Shown: positions 36,701 to 42,769 of the stretch, in pieces
Layout: every line of letters starts with the position of its first letter
How positions within the stretch are numbered: the stretch's first letter is position 1
Assembly (NCBI RefSeq): GCF_003610355.1
Contig: NZ_RAPY01000006.1
Location: 124,001 to 188,000 of the forward strand
Direction of reading: 5' to 3'
From: Sphingobacterium detergens
GTDB taxonomy: Bacteria; Bacteroidota; Bacteroidia; Sphingobacteriales; Sphingobacteriaceae
Length of the DNA: 64,000 nt
Translations under genes and position numbers: made by a program
Notes under the pieces: generated by a model
Database searches by the model: none
What the model saw: the letters and a program-made list of their open reading frames with translations, nothing else
What the model was told of the DNA's origin: nothing

Positions 36701-37025
36701 CTGTTACAACAACTTCATCTAATGAAGATTCGTCGCTTTCCAATAAGATTTTAATTGCGCTCGCCGAACCGACAACGATTTCCTGAGGTTTGTAACCAAT
36801 CATAGAAATTCGGATCGTTTGTCCTTTTTCAGCGTTGATTTTGAATGATCCGTGCTCATTGGTAAGTGTTTTGGCAATTGAGCCTTTAACGGATACAGTA
36901 GCACCAGGAAGGGGGCCTGTTTTGTCTGACACACTGCCAGAAACCGTTTGTTGCGCGTAAAGTGCTGTTGCGCTAAACAGTGTGCATAGGGCTAAGCCTG
37001 CACTTTTTTTGTAAAAGACACTCAT
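33720..37025 (-). CDS. SusC-family TonB-linked outer membrane protein (fourth pair)
   Basis: A 1101-residue importer. Signal MSVFYKKSAGLALCTLFSAT (cleavage near LYAQQ), CarboxypepD_reg-like domain (GSVSDKTGPLPGATVSVKGS), EVVVTALGIKRDKKSLGYAT, plug with VDGVPLYDESTS and ILKGAKATVLYGSQALNGVV, barrel ending in FTFGVNVSF. It is the first gene of its operon, with a leader of about 180 bp and no ROK gene before it, unlike the three downstream cassettes. The N-terminus is recognisably homologous to them. It may represent a cassette that lost its regulator or the ancestral pair. Confidence 0.95.
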   Translation of the reverse strand: MSVFYKKSAGLALCTLFSATALYAQQTVSGSVSDKTGPLPGATVSVKGSIAKTLTNEHGSFKINAEKGQTIRISMIGYKPQEIVVGSASAIKILLESDESSLDEVVVTALGIKRDKKSLGYATATVTSDDLLKAGATQNPFLAMYGKAAGVGINIGSGGPTGGVNIRIRGAAGLESGTNTRPLFVVDGVPLYDESTSMESRGYDPLNSFDMGSGINDLNSEDIESIEILKGAKATVLYGSQALNGVVLVTTKSGRKTRGLGIQVNQQISIDKPFTYIDFQNDYGSGASTNDIQYADINGKKIRKLPLSRFSFGPKFDNSDIMLYDSTMSTYHAYPDNFINFFKTGINNRTNIAVSGGGEIGSARASYTTNTYNDILPGFKQKQNTFSFNGNFMPSKFASFEFVNNLYSVNTKNRRPNIQQWVATGLNRDYDYNWIKGFYHDAQGYRKDLEPYGLAGGSPGFWPNATSNILWEQNDNLDKDTKFHLVSSIKTTLQFSPHVSFIGQASIDYTNTDVVTENKITRMVPDRIGGGYKWTKRNTTVQNYQGLMKYENSFNKDWNVFGFIGGAYQKITDNNMFTSTGNMGLLYPDWYSLNNANIANWPTAGARGQVMGNGRGSDVLYSMLGSATISYKESHYLELQARNDWNSTLQSPNNSYFYPGLSYTWNFSNDFKIPKLQYGKLRVAWANVGGGPSTATGDRYFANNVFSVGQLPYSYGPVTVTPPSSLFLEMIKPFRKREIEIGFNTRWFQNSRLEIDYSFYNNNTYDQIISQPLSSSTGYSSAKINTGNLRNWGHEIFIKAAPIANEKFRWDLTFTAANQFSKVIALYPGITQKYITGNSGFQVFAEEGKRIGEIKAYDYKRDDSGNKIIGPNGLYQLSDDVSYIGKNVNPDIFGGFMNDFFFKGFNFHLGLDYKFGGSVFSYTNNYLMGTGVIKQSLPGRDEENGGVAYYIDKNNKFIQTQHNAAAPSDSKDGIIYHDGIILDGVMESNGSYVKNNQIVSAPTYYGTYINDLGTSWPPDRLFKNDYIKFREISVSYTIPQQWANNLKLQKLTLTAAARNLGYLYKSIPNIDAEAALGAQSYIENSFYPSVRTFTFGVNVSF

Positions 37026-37203
37026 TTTCTACTATTTAAGGTTAATTAAATTGTTTAGTACTATGTCAATCCTTGGGATCAGCTATAGTTTTTGGTTAAA
37101 TGTTAATCTTAGGTACTCTAGTTAATAATCCGTATGATCTGGCTTATTGTTCCGGATCGTTATGTTTAAAAAACAAAATATGGTTAGTATAAATTTCGTT
37201 ACA

Positions 37204-37234
37204 TAAAATTAGGTATTTATTATTAAGTTCCAAA
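37204..37234 (-). promoter_or_regulatory. promoter of the fourth SusCD operon
   Basis: Read on the minus strand: -33 box TTTG (37231-37234), 19 bp, -7 box TAATTTTA (37204-37211). The GGAACTTAATA stretch after the -33 box resembles the GAACTTA of the cassette 1 and 3 promoters. Confidence 0.6.
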
Positions 37235-37260
37235 TACTTTTTAAAAAAAAATAAAAAGAA
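37235..37260. promoter_or_regulatory. putative ROK operator, fourth SusCD operon
   Basis: Left arm TACTTTTTAAA (37235-37245) is identical to the cassette-3 arm. The right arm AATAAAAAGAA (37250-37260) is degenerate and its outer end (AAAAAGAA) matches the cassette-1 arm. The site is next to the -33 box, in the same register as the others. Confidence 0.5.
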
Positions 37261-37343
37261 ATCCTGTTTGTGCCATTATTATTTTTTTTATGCATAAATA
37301 TGAATTGGCTAATACCTATATTTACTAGCTAATCACTTAATTT

Positions 37344-38558
37344 ATGATGAAACAACGTTATTATTCCTTGGATGTGTTTCGTGGGGCTACTGTAGCACTG
37401 ATGATTATGGTAAACAATCCTGGGACATGGGCACATATGTTTGCACCGCTTAAACATGCAGCCTGGCATGGATGCTCACCCACGGACCTGGTTTTCCCGT
37501 TTTTTCTATTCGCTGTAGGGAATGCGATGTCCTTTGTGATTCCTCGCTTGCAGGAAGCTGGTCCAGCAGTTTTCTGGAAAAAAGTGCTTAAGCGTACAGT
37601 GTTAATTTTTGCAATTGGTCTTTTTATTAACTGGTGGCCTTTTATTAAATGGGAAGGAGCAGAACTGGTTTTTAAACAATGGGTAGATCCAAATGATCCA
37701 AGTCGAGGTATTCGTATTCTTGGGGTATTGCAACGTATTGCCATCGCTTATTGTTTTGCTTCTATATTAGCTTATTATTTTAAAGAAAAGGCAATTATCT
37801 GGATTTCTGCTGGTATACTATTGCTGTACTGGGCTGTTTGTGCATTGATGGGGGGAGCGGACCCATATAGTTTAGAAGGGTGGTTTGGGACAAAGTACGA
37901 TATCGCTATTTTAGGGGTGCCGCATATCTATAAAGGTGAAGGTGTTCCATTCGATCCGGAGGGATTGATGAGTACTTTGCCGGCAGTAGTTCAGGTTGTG
38001 TTTGGTTATCTGGTGGGTGTATTTATTAAAAAACAAGGCCAGGTGGACTGGCTTTGGTCTAAGGTGCCCACTTCAAACGAACCTCATTTTAAGCTGTTGT
38101 CGGGGATGTTTGTGACAGGTTTTATCCTTGTTGTTTTGGCATGGATCTGGGCGCTTGGGTTTCCGATCAATAAAAAAATCTGGACCAGTTCCTACGTGCT
38201 GTATACCACAGGACTTGCTACAATGACCATTGGAGGTATGATTTGGTTTATAGAGGTGCAAGGTGTTAAAAATAAGTTGACTCAATTTTTTGATGTATTC
38301 GGCAAAAACCCTTTATTTATATTTGTACTGAGCGGAATTTTACCTCGTTTTCTGGGGCTATTCCGGATCCCGGATGGACTGGCTGACGATGGAACACAAA
38401 AATATATTGACGCTTTTGGCTGGTTTTATAAATATGTCTGTGCCCAAGTTCCAGGTATCCCTGAAGTTGGTTCTTTTGTCTATTCACTGTGTTTTTTAAC
38501 GCTGATGTGGGTAATCTGCTACTGGCTGGACAAGAAAAAGATATACGTAAAAGTATAG
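37344..38558 (+). CDS. NagX-like membrane acyltransferase (DUF5009 / HGSNAT family)
   Basis: A 404-residue polytopic inner-membrane protein related to heparan-alpha-glucosaminide N-acetyltransferase and bacterial NagX. The N-terminus YYSLDVFRGATVALMIMVNN and the following HAAWHGCSPTDLVFPFFLF, with the family His, are diagnostic. About ten membrane segments follow. Proteins of this family are often beside Bacteroidota glycan loci for N-acetylglucosamine or N-glycans; possible roles are acetylation or transport of glucosamine derivatives across the inner membrane (inference). It starts MMKQRYYS, either Met may be used. It is divergent from susC4 and shares its regulatory region, which links it to the ROK circuit. 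Confidence 0.85.
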   Translation: MMKQRYYSLDVFRGATVALMIMVNNPGTWAHMFAPLKHAAWHGCSPTDLVFPFFLFAVGNAMSFVIPRLQEAGPAVFWKKVLKRTVLIFAIGLFINWWPFIKWEGAELVFKQWVDPNDPSRGIRILGVLQRIAIAYCFASILAYYFKEKAIIWISAGILLLYWAVCALMGGADPYSLEGWFGTKYDIAILGVPHIYKGEGVPFDPEGLMSTLPAVVQVVFGYLVGVFIKKQGQVDWLWSKVPTSNEPHFKLLSGMFVTGFILVVLAWIWALGFPINKKIWTSSYVLYTTGLATMTIGGMIWFIEVQGVKNKLTQFFDVFGKNPLFIFVLSGILPRFLGLFRIPDGLADDGTQKYIDAFGWFYKYVCAQVPGIPEVGSFVYSLCFLTLMWVICYWLDKKKIYVKV

Positions 38559-38585
38559 TGAAAGCGAAGAGGTTAGGACGGTGTA

Positions 38586-38616
38586 TTTGCTGATCCAAAA
38601 AAAAATACTACCTTTG
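38586..38616 (+). promoter_or_regulatory. rpsO promoter (Bacteroidota consensus)
   Basis: TTTG (38586-38589), exactly 19 bp, TACCTTTG (38609-38616). This is a textbook Bacteroidota housekeeping promoter, 45 bp before the rpsO ATG, and is the best such match in the window. Confidence 0.85.
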
Positions 38617-38660
38617 CACGCAATTAATAAATTTTTTAACGCTTTAATATTATTCAAGAG

Positions 38661-38939
38661 ATGTATTTAAGTAAAGAGTACAAAGCTGGAATCTTCGCAG
38701 AATTTGCTGGATCAGCTACTAACACTGGATCTACAGAAGGTCAAGTTGCTTTATTCACTAAGAGAATTGCTCACTTAACAGAGCATTTGAAAAAGAACAG
38801 AAAAGATTTCGGTACACAACGTGCCCTACAAATGTTGGTAGGTAAACGTCGTTCATTATTGGCTTATCTTTACAAAACTGATATTAACCGTTACCGTGCG
38901 ATCATCAAAGGTCTAGGTCTACGTGATATCATCAAATAA
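38661..38939 (+). CDS. rpsO: 30S ribosomal protein S15
   Basis: A 92-residue protein with the S15 core: TGSTEGQVALFTKRIAHLTE, HLKKNRKDFGTQRALQMLVG and the C-terminal RRSLLAYLYKTDINRYRAII. It binds the central domain of 16S rRNA in the small subunit. Length is normal. The N-terminus MYLSKEYKAGIFAEFAGSAT is of Bacteroidota type. It has its own consensus promoter and terminator, and pnp follows after 656 bp, so the classical rpsO-pnp order is kept but without obvious co-transcription. Confidence 0.98.
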   Translation: MYLSKEYKAGIFAEFAGSATNTGSTEGQVALFTKRIAHLTEHLKKNRKDFGTQRALQMLVGKRRSLLAYLYKTDINRYRAIIKGLGLRDIIK

Positions 38940-38961
38940 GCTTTTGTACAAAGGTTTTTAG

Positions 38962-38996
38962 GAAAGCCATCCAAATTTTGGATGGCTTTCTTCGTT
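38962..38996 (+). terminator. rpsO terminator
   Basis: Stem GAAAGCCATCC / GGATGGCTTTC (38962-38990) with an AAATTTT loop, followed by TTCGTTTC. It is 22 bp after the rpsO stop codon. Confidence 0.88.
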
Positions 38997-39237
38997 TCAT
39001 TACCCCATTGTTTGTTTTTAACGATGGAAACAGTCCAGAAAGCTTGTGCAAGCTCTTTTTGAATCGCGGAGGTTTTTACTTTGGCAAAAGGTCATTTGGT
39101 AGCTCATATTGATTGATCCAAGCAACAACCGTTCGACGGGGATTCGGGCGCTGTTCGGCGATTCTTCGTGAGTGCATTGAGATTGCTTCGGGACTGAGTC
39201 GGGACAACTTTGGGACTCGTTCGGCTGTTCTTTGACT

Positions 39238-39265
39238 GTTGTTTGCCTTGTTGTTGGTAAACAAC
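39238..39265. repeat. hairpin within the rpsO-pnp spacer element
   Basis: Arms GTTGTTTGCC and GGTAAACAAC pair at 9 of 10 positions around an 8-nt loop. Outside it, TTTGACTGTTG (39231-39241) and CAACTGTCAAA (39281-39291) form an overlapping imperfect inverted repeat, so alternative foldings are possible. Confidence 0.6.
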
Positions 39266-39366
39266 CGACGCGCTACCGAGCAACTGTCAAACAAGGGGCG
39301 AAGCATTCCCGAGGCAGTGTCACAGTTTTCCCGAAGCGGGTGCCTAGCGGATTCGAACACTGTTGG

Positions 39367-39412
39367 CACTTGAAGGGACTTAAGCGGACTTGAGGGGACT
39401 TGAAGGGACTTT
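39367..39412 (+). repeat. 10-bp tandem repeat, about 4.5 copies
   Basis: Successive decamers CACTTGAAGG, GACTTAAGCG, GACTTGAGGG, GACTTGAAGG and a partial GACTTT. Period is exactly 10 bp, close to one helical turn. It marks the downstream edge of the spacer element. Confidence 0.8.
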
Positions 39413-39489
39413 GATATGCTTATTGTTCTGGGTGCAAGAATAATCGCTTGTCGTATCTTGGTCGTTTTGATGATTTAGCATTATGTTAA

Positions 39490-39522
39490 TTGCATTAATC
39501 TTAATATTTTAATTTACCTTTG
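39490..39522 (+). promoter_or_regulatory. pnp promoter
   Basis: A -7 box TACCTTTG (39515-39522) matching the rpsO box exactly; a TTG at 39490-39492 could be the -33 element at a rather wide spacing of 22 bp. Leader to the ATG is about 65 nt and includes the IR-poor stretch GGCACGCTGCC. Confidence 0.6.
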
Positions 39523-39595
39523 TGCTGAAATCTAACGTATTTAAAATATCGGCACGCTGCCAACAAGATGAAAAGCGTGTCAAAAACAAGATTAA

Positions 39596-41782
39596 ATGAA
39601 TTACAACGAAATTAAAACAACCATCGATATGGGTAATGGCACCCAGATCGAATTGTCTACAGGAAAATTAGCGAAACAAGCTGATGGTGCTGTAGTATTA
39701 AAACAAGGTGATACGATGTTGCTTGCAACTGTCGTTTCTGCCAAAGAAGCTAAATCTGGTGTTGATTTTTTACCCCTTTCAGTAGATTATCAAGAGAAAT
39801 ACGCGGCTACTGGCCGTATTCCGGGTGGCTTCTTACGTCGTGAGGCTAGATTGTCAGACTATGAAGTATTGATTTCTCGTTTGGTAGATCGCGCATTACG
39901 TCCATTATTCCCTGAAAACTATCACGCAGATACACAAGTTGCCATCAGCTTAATCTCTGCTGATAAAGATATCATGCCTGATGCTTTAGCAGGTTTGGCA
40001 GCATCTGCTGCAATTGCAGTTTCTGATATTCCTTTTAACGGTCCTATCTCAGAAGTTCGTGTAGCGAAAATTGACGGTCAATTGGTCATCAATCCAAAGT
40101 TATCTGAACTTGAAAATGCAACTTTAGAATTTATCGTTGCTGGTTCTGCTCAGGATATCGGTATGGTGGAAGGTGAAGCCAAAGAAATTTCAGAAGCTGA
40201 AATGGTTGAAGCAATTGCTTTTGCTCACGAGGCTATCAAAAAACAAGTTGCTGCACAGGTAGAATTGGCTAATTTGGTTGGTAAAACTGTGAAACGTGCG
40301 TATAATCACGAGCCTGAAAATCTTGAATTGAGAGATTCTATTTTTGCTGCTACTTATGATAAAGTATACGCGATTGCAAAATCAGCTTCTGCGAAACATG
40401 ACCGTTCTGAAAACTTTGCAAAAATTGCGGAGGAATACAGAGCAACAATGCCTGAAGAATTGGATGATGACACTGCATTCTTATTCAAAAAATATTTCCA
40501 CGATGTTCAGTATGATGCTGTCCGTAATCTAGTTTTAGATGAAGGTATGCGTTTAGATGGTCGTAACGTACGTACGGTACGCCCGATCTGGTCTGAAGTG
40601 GATTACTTGCCAGCAGCACACGGTTCTGCTGTATTCACACGTGGTGAAACACAATCTTTGACTTCGGTTACTTTAGGCGCTAAAGACGATGAGCAAATGA
40701 TTGATGGTGCTTTTATCAACGGTTATAACAAATTTATCCTTCACTACAACTTCCCAGCATTTTCTACAGGTGAAGTAAGACCAAATAGAGGTCCTGGTCG
40801 TCGTGAAGTTGGTCATGGTAACTTGGCGATGCGTTCATTGAAACAAGTATTACCTGCAGATAATGAAAACCCATATACAATCCGTGTAGTTTCTGATATT
40901 TTGGAATCCAATGGTTCGTCTTCCATGGCGACAGTATGTGCCGGCACATTGGCTCTTTTGGATGCTGGTGTGAAGTTGAAAGCCCCTGTATCTGGTATCG
41001 CAATGGGATTGATCTCTGATGAGAAAACTGGTAAATATGCAATTTTATCGGATATCTTAGGGGATGAAGATCACTTAGGTGATATGGACTTTAAGGTAAC
41101 TGGTACTGAAAAAGGTATCGTTGCTTGTCAGATGGACTTAAAAATCAATGGTTTGAAATGGGAAGTGTTGACACAGGCTTTGGATCAAGCGAAAGAAGCC
41201 CGTTTACACATCTTAGGTGAAATGAAGAAAACCATTTCTGCTCCACGTGAAGACTACAAACCACATGCACCTCGTATCGTTCAATTGTTGATTGATAAAG
41301 AATTTATCGGTGCTGTGATCGGTCCAGGTGGTAAGATCATCCAAGAAATGCAACGTGAGACTGGTGCAACAATCTCTATCGAGGAGGTTGATAACAAAGG
41401 TGTCGTTCAGGTGTTTGCAGACAATAAAGCTGCAATTGATGATGCTGTAGGTCGTATCAAAGCGATTGCTTCTAAACCTGAGATCGGTGAAACTTACGAA
41501 GGTAAAGTAAAATCAATTATGCCATTTGGTGCATTTGTTGAGATTATGCCGGGTAAAGATGGTTTATTGCACATCTCTGAAATTGACTGGAAACGTCTTG
41601 AAACAATGGACGGAATCTTCAAAGAAGGTGATAAAGTAACAGTTAAATTATTGGATATTGATAAACAAGGTAAAATGAAACTTTCACGTAAAGCTTTATT
41701 GCCTCGTCCTCCAAGAGAAGATAAGCCAAAACAAGATAACCCGAATGGTGAAGCTCCAGTAGCTGGTGCCGGTCAGGAATAA
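39596..41782 (+). CDS. pnp: polyribonucleotide nucleotidyltransferase (PNPase)
   Basis: A 728-residue 3'-5' phosphorolytic exoribonuclease. Two RNase PH-like domains: the first about 12-230 (LPLSVDYQEKYAATGRIPGG), the second about 315-550 with the catalytic region SSSMATVCAGTLALLDAGVK and DILGDEDHLGDMDFKVTGTE. A KH domain follows at about 560-620 (VIGPGGKIIQEMQRETGATI) and an S1 domain at about 628-698 (GKVKSIMPFGAFVEIMPGKD). The C-terminal tail is Pro/Lys-rich. Length and order are normal. It acts in mRNA turnover and quality control. Confidence 0.98.
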   Translation: MNYNEIKTTIDMGNGTQIELSTGKLAKQADGAVVLKQGDTMLLATVVSAKEAKSGVDFLPLSVDYQEKYAATGRIPGGFLRREARLSDYEVLISRLVDRALRPLFPENYHADTQVAISLISADKDIMPDALAGLAASAAIAVSDIPFNGPISEVRVAKIDGQLVINPKLSELENATLEFIVAGSAQDIGMVEGEAKEISEAEMVEAIAFAHEAIKKQVAAQVELANLVGKTVKRAYNHEPENLELRDSIFAATYDKVYAIAKSASAKHDRSENFAKIAEEYRATMPEELDDDTAFLFKKYFHDVQYDAVRNLVLDEGMRLDGRNVRTVRPIWSEVDYLPAAHGSAVFTRGETQSLTSVTLGAKDDEQMIDGAFINGYNKFILHYNFPAFSTGEVRPNRGPGRREVGHGNLAMRSLKQVLPADNENPYTIRVVSDILESNGSSSMATVCAGTLALLDAGVKLKAPVSGIAMGLISDEKTGKYAILSDILGDEDHLGDMDFKVTGTEKGIVACQMDLKINGLKWEVLTQALDQAKEARLHILGEMKKTISAPREDYKPHAPRIVQLLIDKEFIGAVIGPGGKIIQEMQRETGATISIEEVDNKGVVQVFADNKAAIDDAVGRIKAIASKPEIGETYEGKVKSIMPFGAFVEIMPGKDGLLHISEIDWKRLETMDGIFKEGDKVTVKLLDIDKQGKMKLSRKALLPRPPREDKPKQDNPNGEAPVAGAGQE

Positions 41783-41804
41783 ACTTGATCTTGAACTCAT
41801 ATAG

Positions 41805-41831
41805 AAAAGCCCGCTAATAGCGGGCTTTTTT
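41805..41831 (+). terminator. pnp terminator
   Basis: Stem AAAAGCCCGC / GCGGGCTTTT with loop TAATA, followed by T residues. It is 23 bp after the pnp stop codon. Confidence 0.93.
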
Positions 41832-41871
41832 GTGGGATTTATTTGATTAACTTGTTGATATTCTTTAAATT

Positions 41872-42327
41872 TTGGTTCGAATATATTGTTTTCTCTTCCT
41901 ATTGTTATTATATGGTCCTGTTGGGGCACAAGTATTAAAAAATACTGATACAGTCCGTATGTATAATGCAGTGGAAATTTTTCTTGAACCGAAGGGCGGT
42001 ATGCATAATTTTAAGATCCATTGGTTAAACTATCTAAAAGAAGTTATGAGGGAAAGTCGGTTGGATAAAGCGATATATGCTGATCATATATTTGAGATAA
42101 TCGTCACAAAAGACGGGACACTATTGGACAGGAAAAGTGATTCTAAAGATCCCGTTCTAATTGATTTTCTAAGAAAGCAAAAAAGATGGAGCCCAGGGAT
42201 TCAATCCGGGCGCCCGATATGTTATCTTTTGAAACTCAAAGTTCCGAAAGAATTGTTTGATAAGGTAAAAATGGAGGAATTGATTGTTCGAGGGGATTTG
42301 TTCACGCAGGAACTTCTTGGACCATAA
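41872..42327 (+). CDS. small secreted protein, possibly TonB-C-like fold, TTG start
   Basis: A 151-residue protein with a signal peptide (MVRIYCFLFLLLLYGPVGAQ). The only usable start in the frame is TTG at 41872 (or ATT at 41869), because a stop codon (41866) lies just upstream and no ATG precedes the signal peptide. The mature part (FEIIVTKDGTLLDRKSDSKD and FLRKQKRWSPGIQSGRPICY) resembles the strand-helix pattern of the TonB C-terminal domain found in many stand-alone Bacteroidota periplasmic proteins, but this is only a resemblance by eye. It has its own terminator and is convergent with the DUF493 gene. Confidence 0.7.
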   Translation: MVRIYCFLFLLLLYGPVGAQVLKNTDTVRMYNAVEIFLEPKGGMHNFKIHWLNYLKEVMRESRLDKAIYADHIFEIIVTKDGTLLDRKSDSKDPVLIDFLRKQKRWSPGIQSGRPICYLLKLKVPKELFDKVKMEELIVRGDLFTQELLGP

Positions 42328-42329
42328 AC

Positions 42330-42360
42330 AAAAGAGGCTGTCATTTCGACAGCCTCTTTT
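42330..42360. terminator. bidirectional terminator between convergent genes
   Basis: Arms AAAAGAGGCTGTC and GACAGCCTCTTTT form a 13-bp perfect stem with a 5-nt loop and T-tracts on both strands. It separates the genes ending at 42327 (+) and 42366 (-). Confidence 0.93.
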
Positions 42361-42365
42361 AGTTT

Positions 42366-42692
42366 TTATAACATAATAACACCTTTTATCTTGGCGACTT
42401 CTTTGTAGAAGTAAATGACCTGATCTGCATCTTTTACATTCAGGTTGACTGTGATTGAGGTATATTTCCCTGTTTTGGAATCCTTGAAGTCAAACCGTGC
42501 ATCAGTATCATCAAATACACGTTGGATCTGGTTGAAATGATCCTGATCCTTTGGTAAGATAAACTTATAGGTATAGTCTTTTGGAAAGGTCTCCAAATCT
42601 TCTAATCTTTCTTTGAAGCTTTCATAGAAGTCTTTTGGATTCTCGCCACCATCAGGGATGTCTTGTATATTGATGTTTTTGTAATCTGCCAT
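42366..42692 (-). CDS. DUF493 (YbeD-like) family protein
   Basis: A 108-residue cytoplasmic protein of the DUF493/YbeD family, a small ferredoxin-like alpha/beta fold. The family pattern is seen in FKERLEDLETFPKDYTYKFI and SKTGKYTSITVNLNVKDADQ followed by the helix VIYFYKEVAKIKGVIML at the C-terminus. Its role is unknown; E. coli YbeD is proposed as a regulatory ACT-like protein. It lies alone between a bidirectional terminator and the GH92 gene, from which it is separated by 77 bp on the same strand, so co-transcription with GH92 is possible. Confidence 0.88.
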   Translation of the reverse strand: MADYKNINIQDIPDGGENPKDFYESFKERLEDLETFPKDYTYKFILPKDQDHFNQIQRVFDDTDARFDFKDSKTGKYTSITVNLNVKDADQVIYFYKEVAKIKGVIML

Positions 42693-42769
42693 TTTTTGTT
42701 CTCCTTAAATTTATATAATAAGGTGTTAACAAATATTAATCCATGAATGTTTTGCTGACAATTTTTCAG

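Larger units (their letters stand above)
37026..37343. other. divergent regulatory region, susC4 and NagX-like gene
   Basis: 318 bp between divergent genes. It contains the susC4 promoter and the fourth ROK-type palindrome (37204-37260), 83 bp before the start of the plus-strand acyltransferase gene, so both directions could be affected by one bound regulator. No coding sequence seen. Confidence 0.6.
38940..39595. other. 656-bp spacer between rpsO and pnp with repeat-like element
   Basis: After the rpsO terminator the sequence from about 39110 to 39420 differs from its surroundings: richer in G/C, with repeated TTCGG/CGGGA words, a hairpin at 39238-39265 and decamer repeats at 39367-39412. 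The only sizeable frame (39076-39369, minus) is low-complexity in origin and not convincing. The pnp promoter lies at 39490-39522. Confidence 0.55.

Noticed and set aside
13827..37025. SusC shufflon (phase-variable inversion)
   Set aside because: All cassettes have the same orientation, no inverted homologous blocks or recombinase gene are seen in the window. Only deletion or fusion between direct repeats remains possible.
39320..39365. Minus-strand TTCGAATCC followed by GCTAGGCACC, like the 3' part of a tRNA
   Set aside because: The T-stem does not pair, and no anticodon or D arm can be placed upstream. Likely coincidence within the repeat element.
39076..39369. 97-codon minus-strand open frame in the rpsO-pnp spacer
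   Set aside because: Composition follows the repeated TTCGG/CGGGA words of the element, no ribosome-binding site or family resemblance, and the frame runs through the hairpin repeats. Treated as non-coding.
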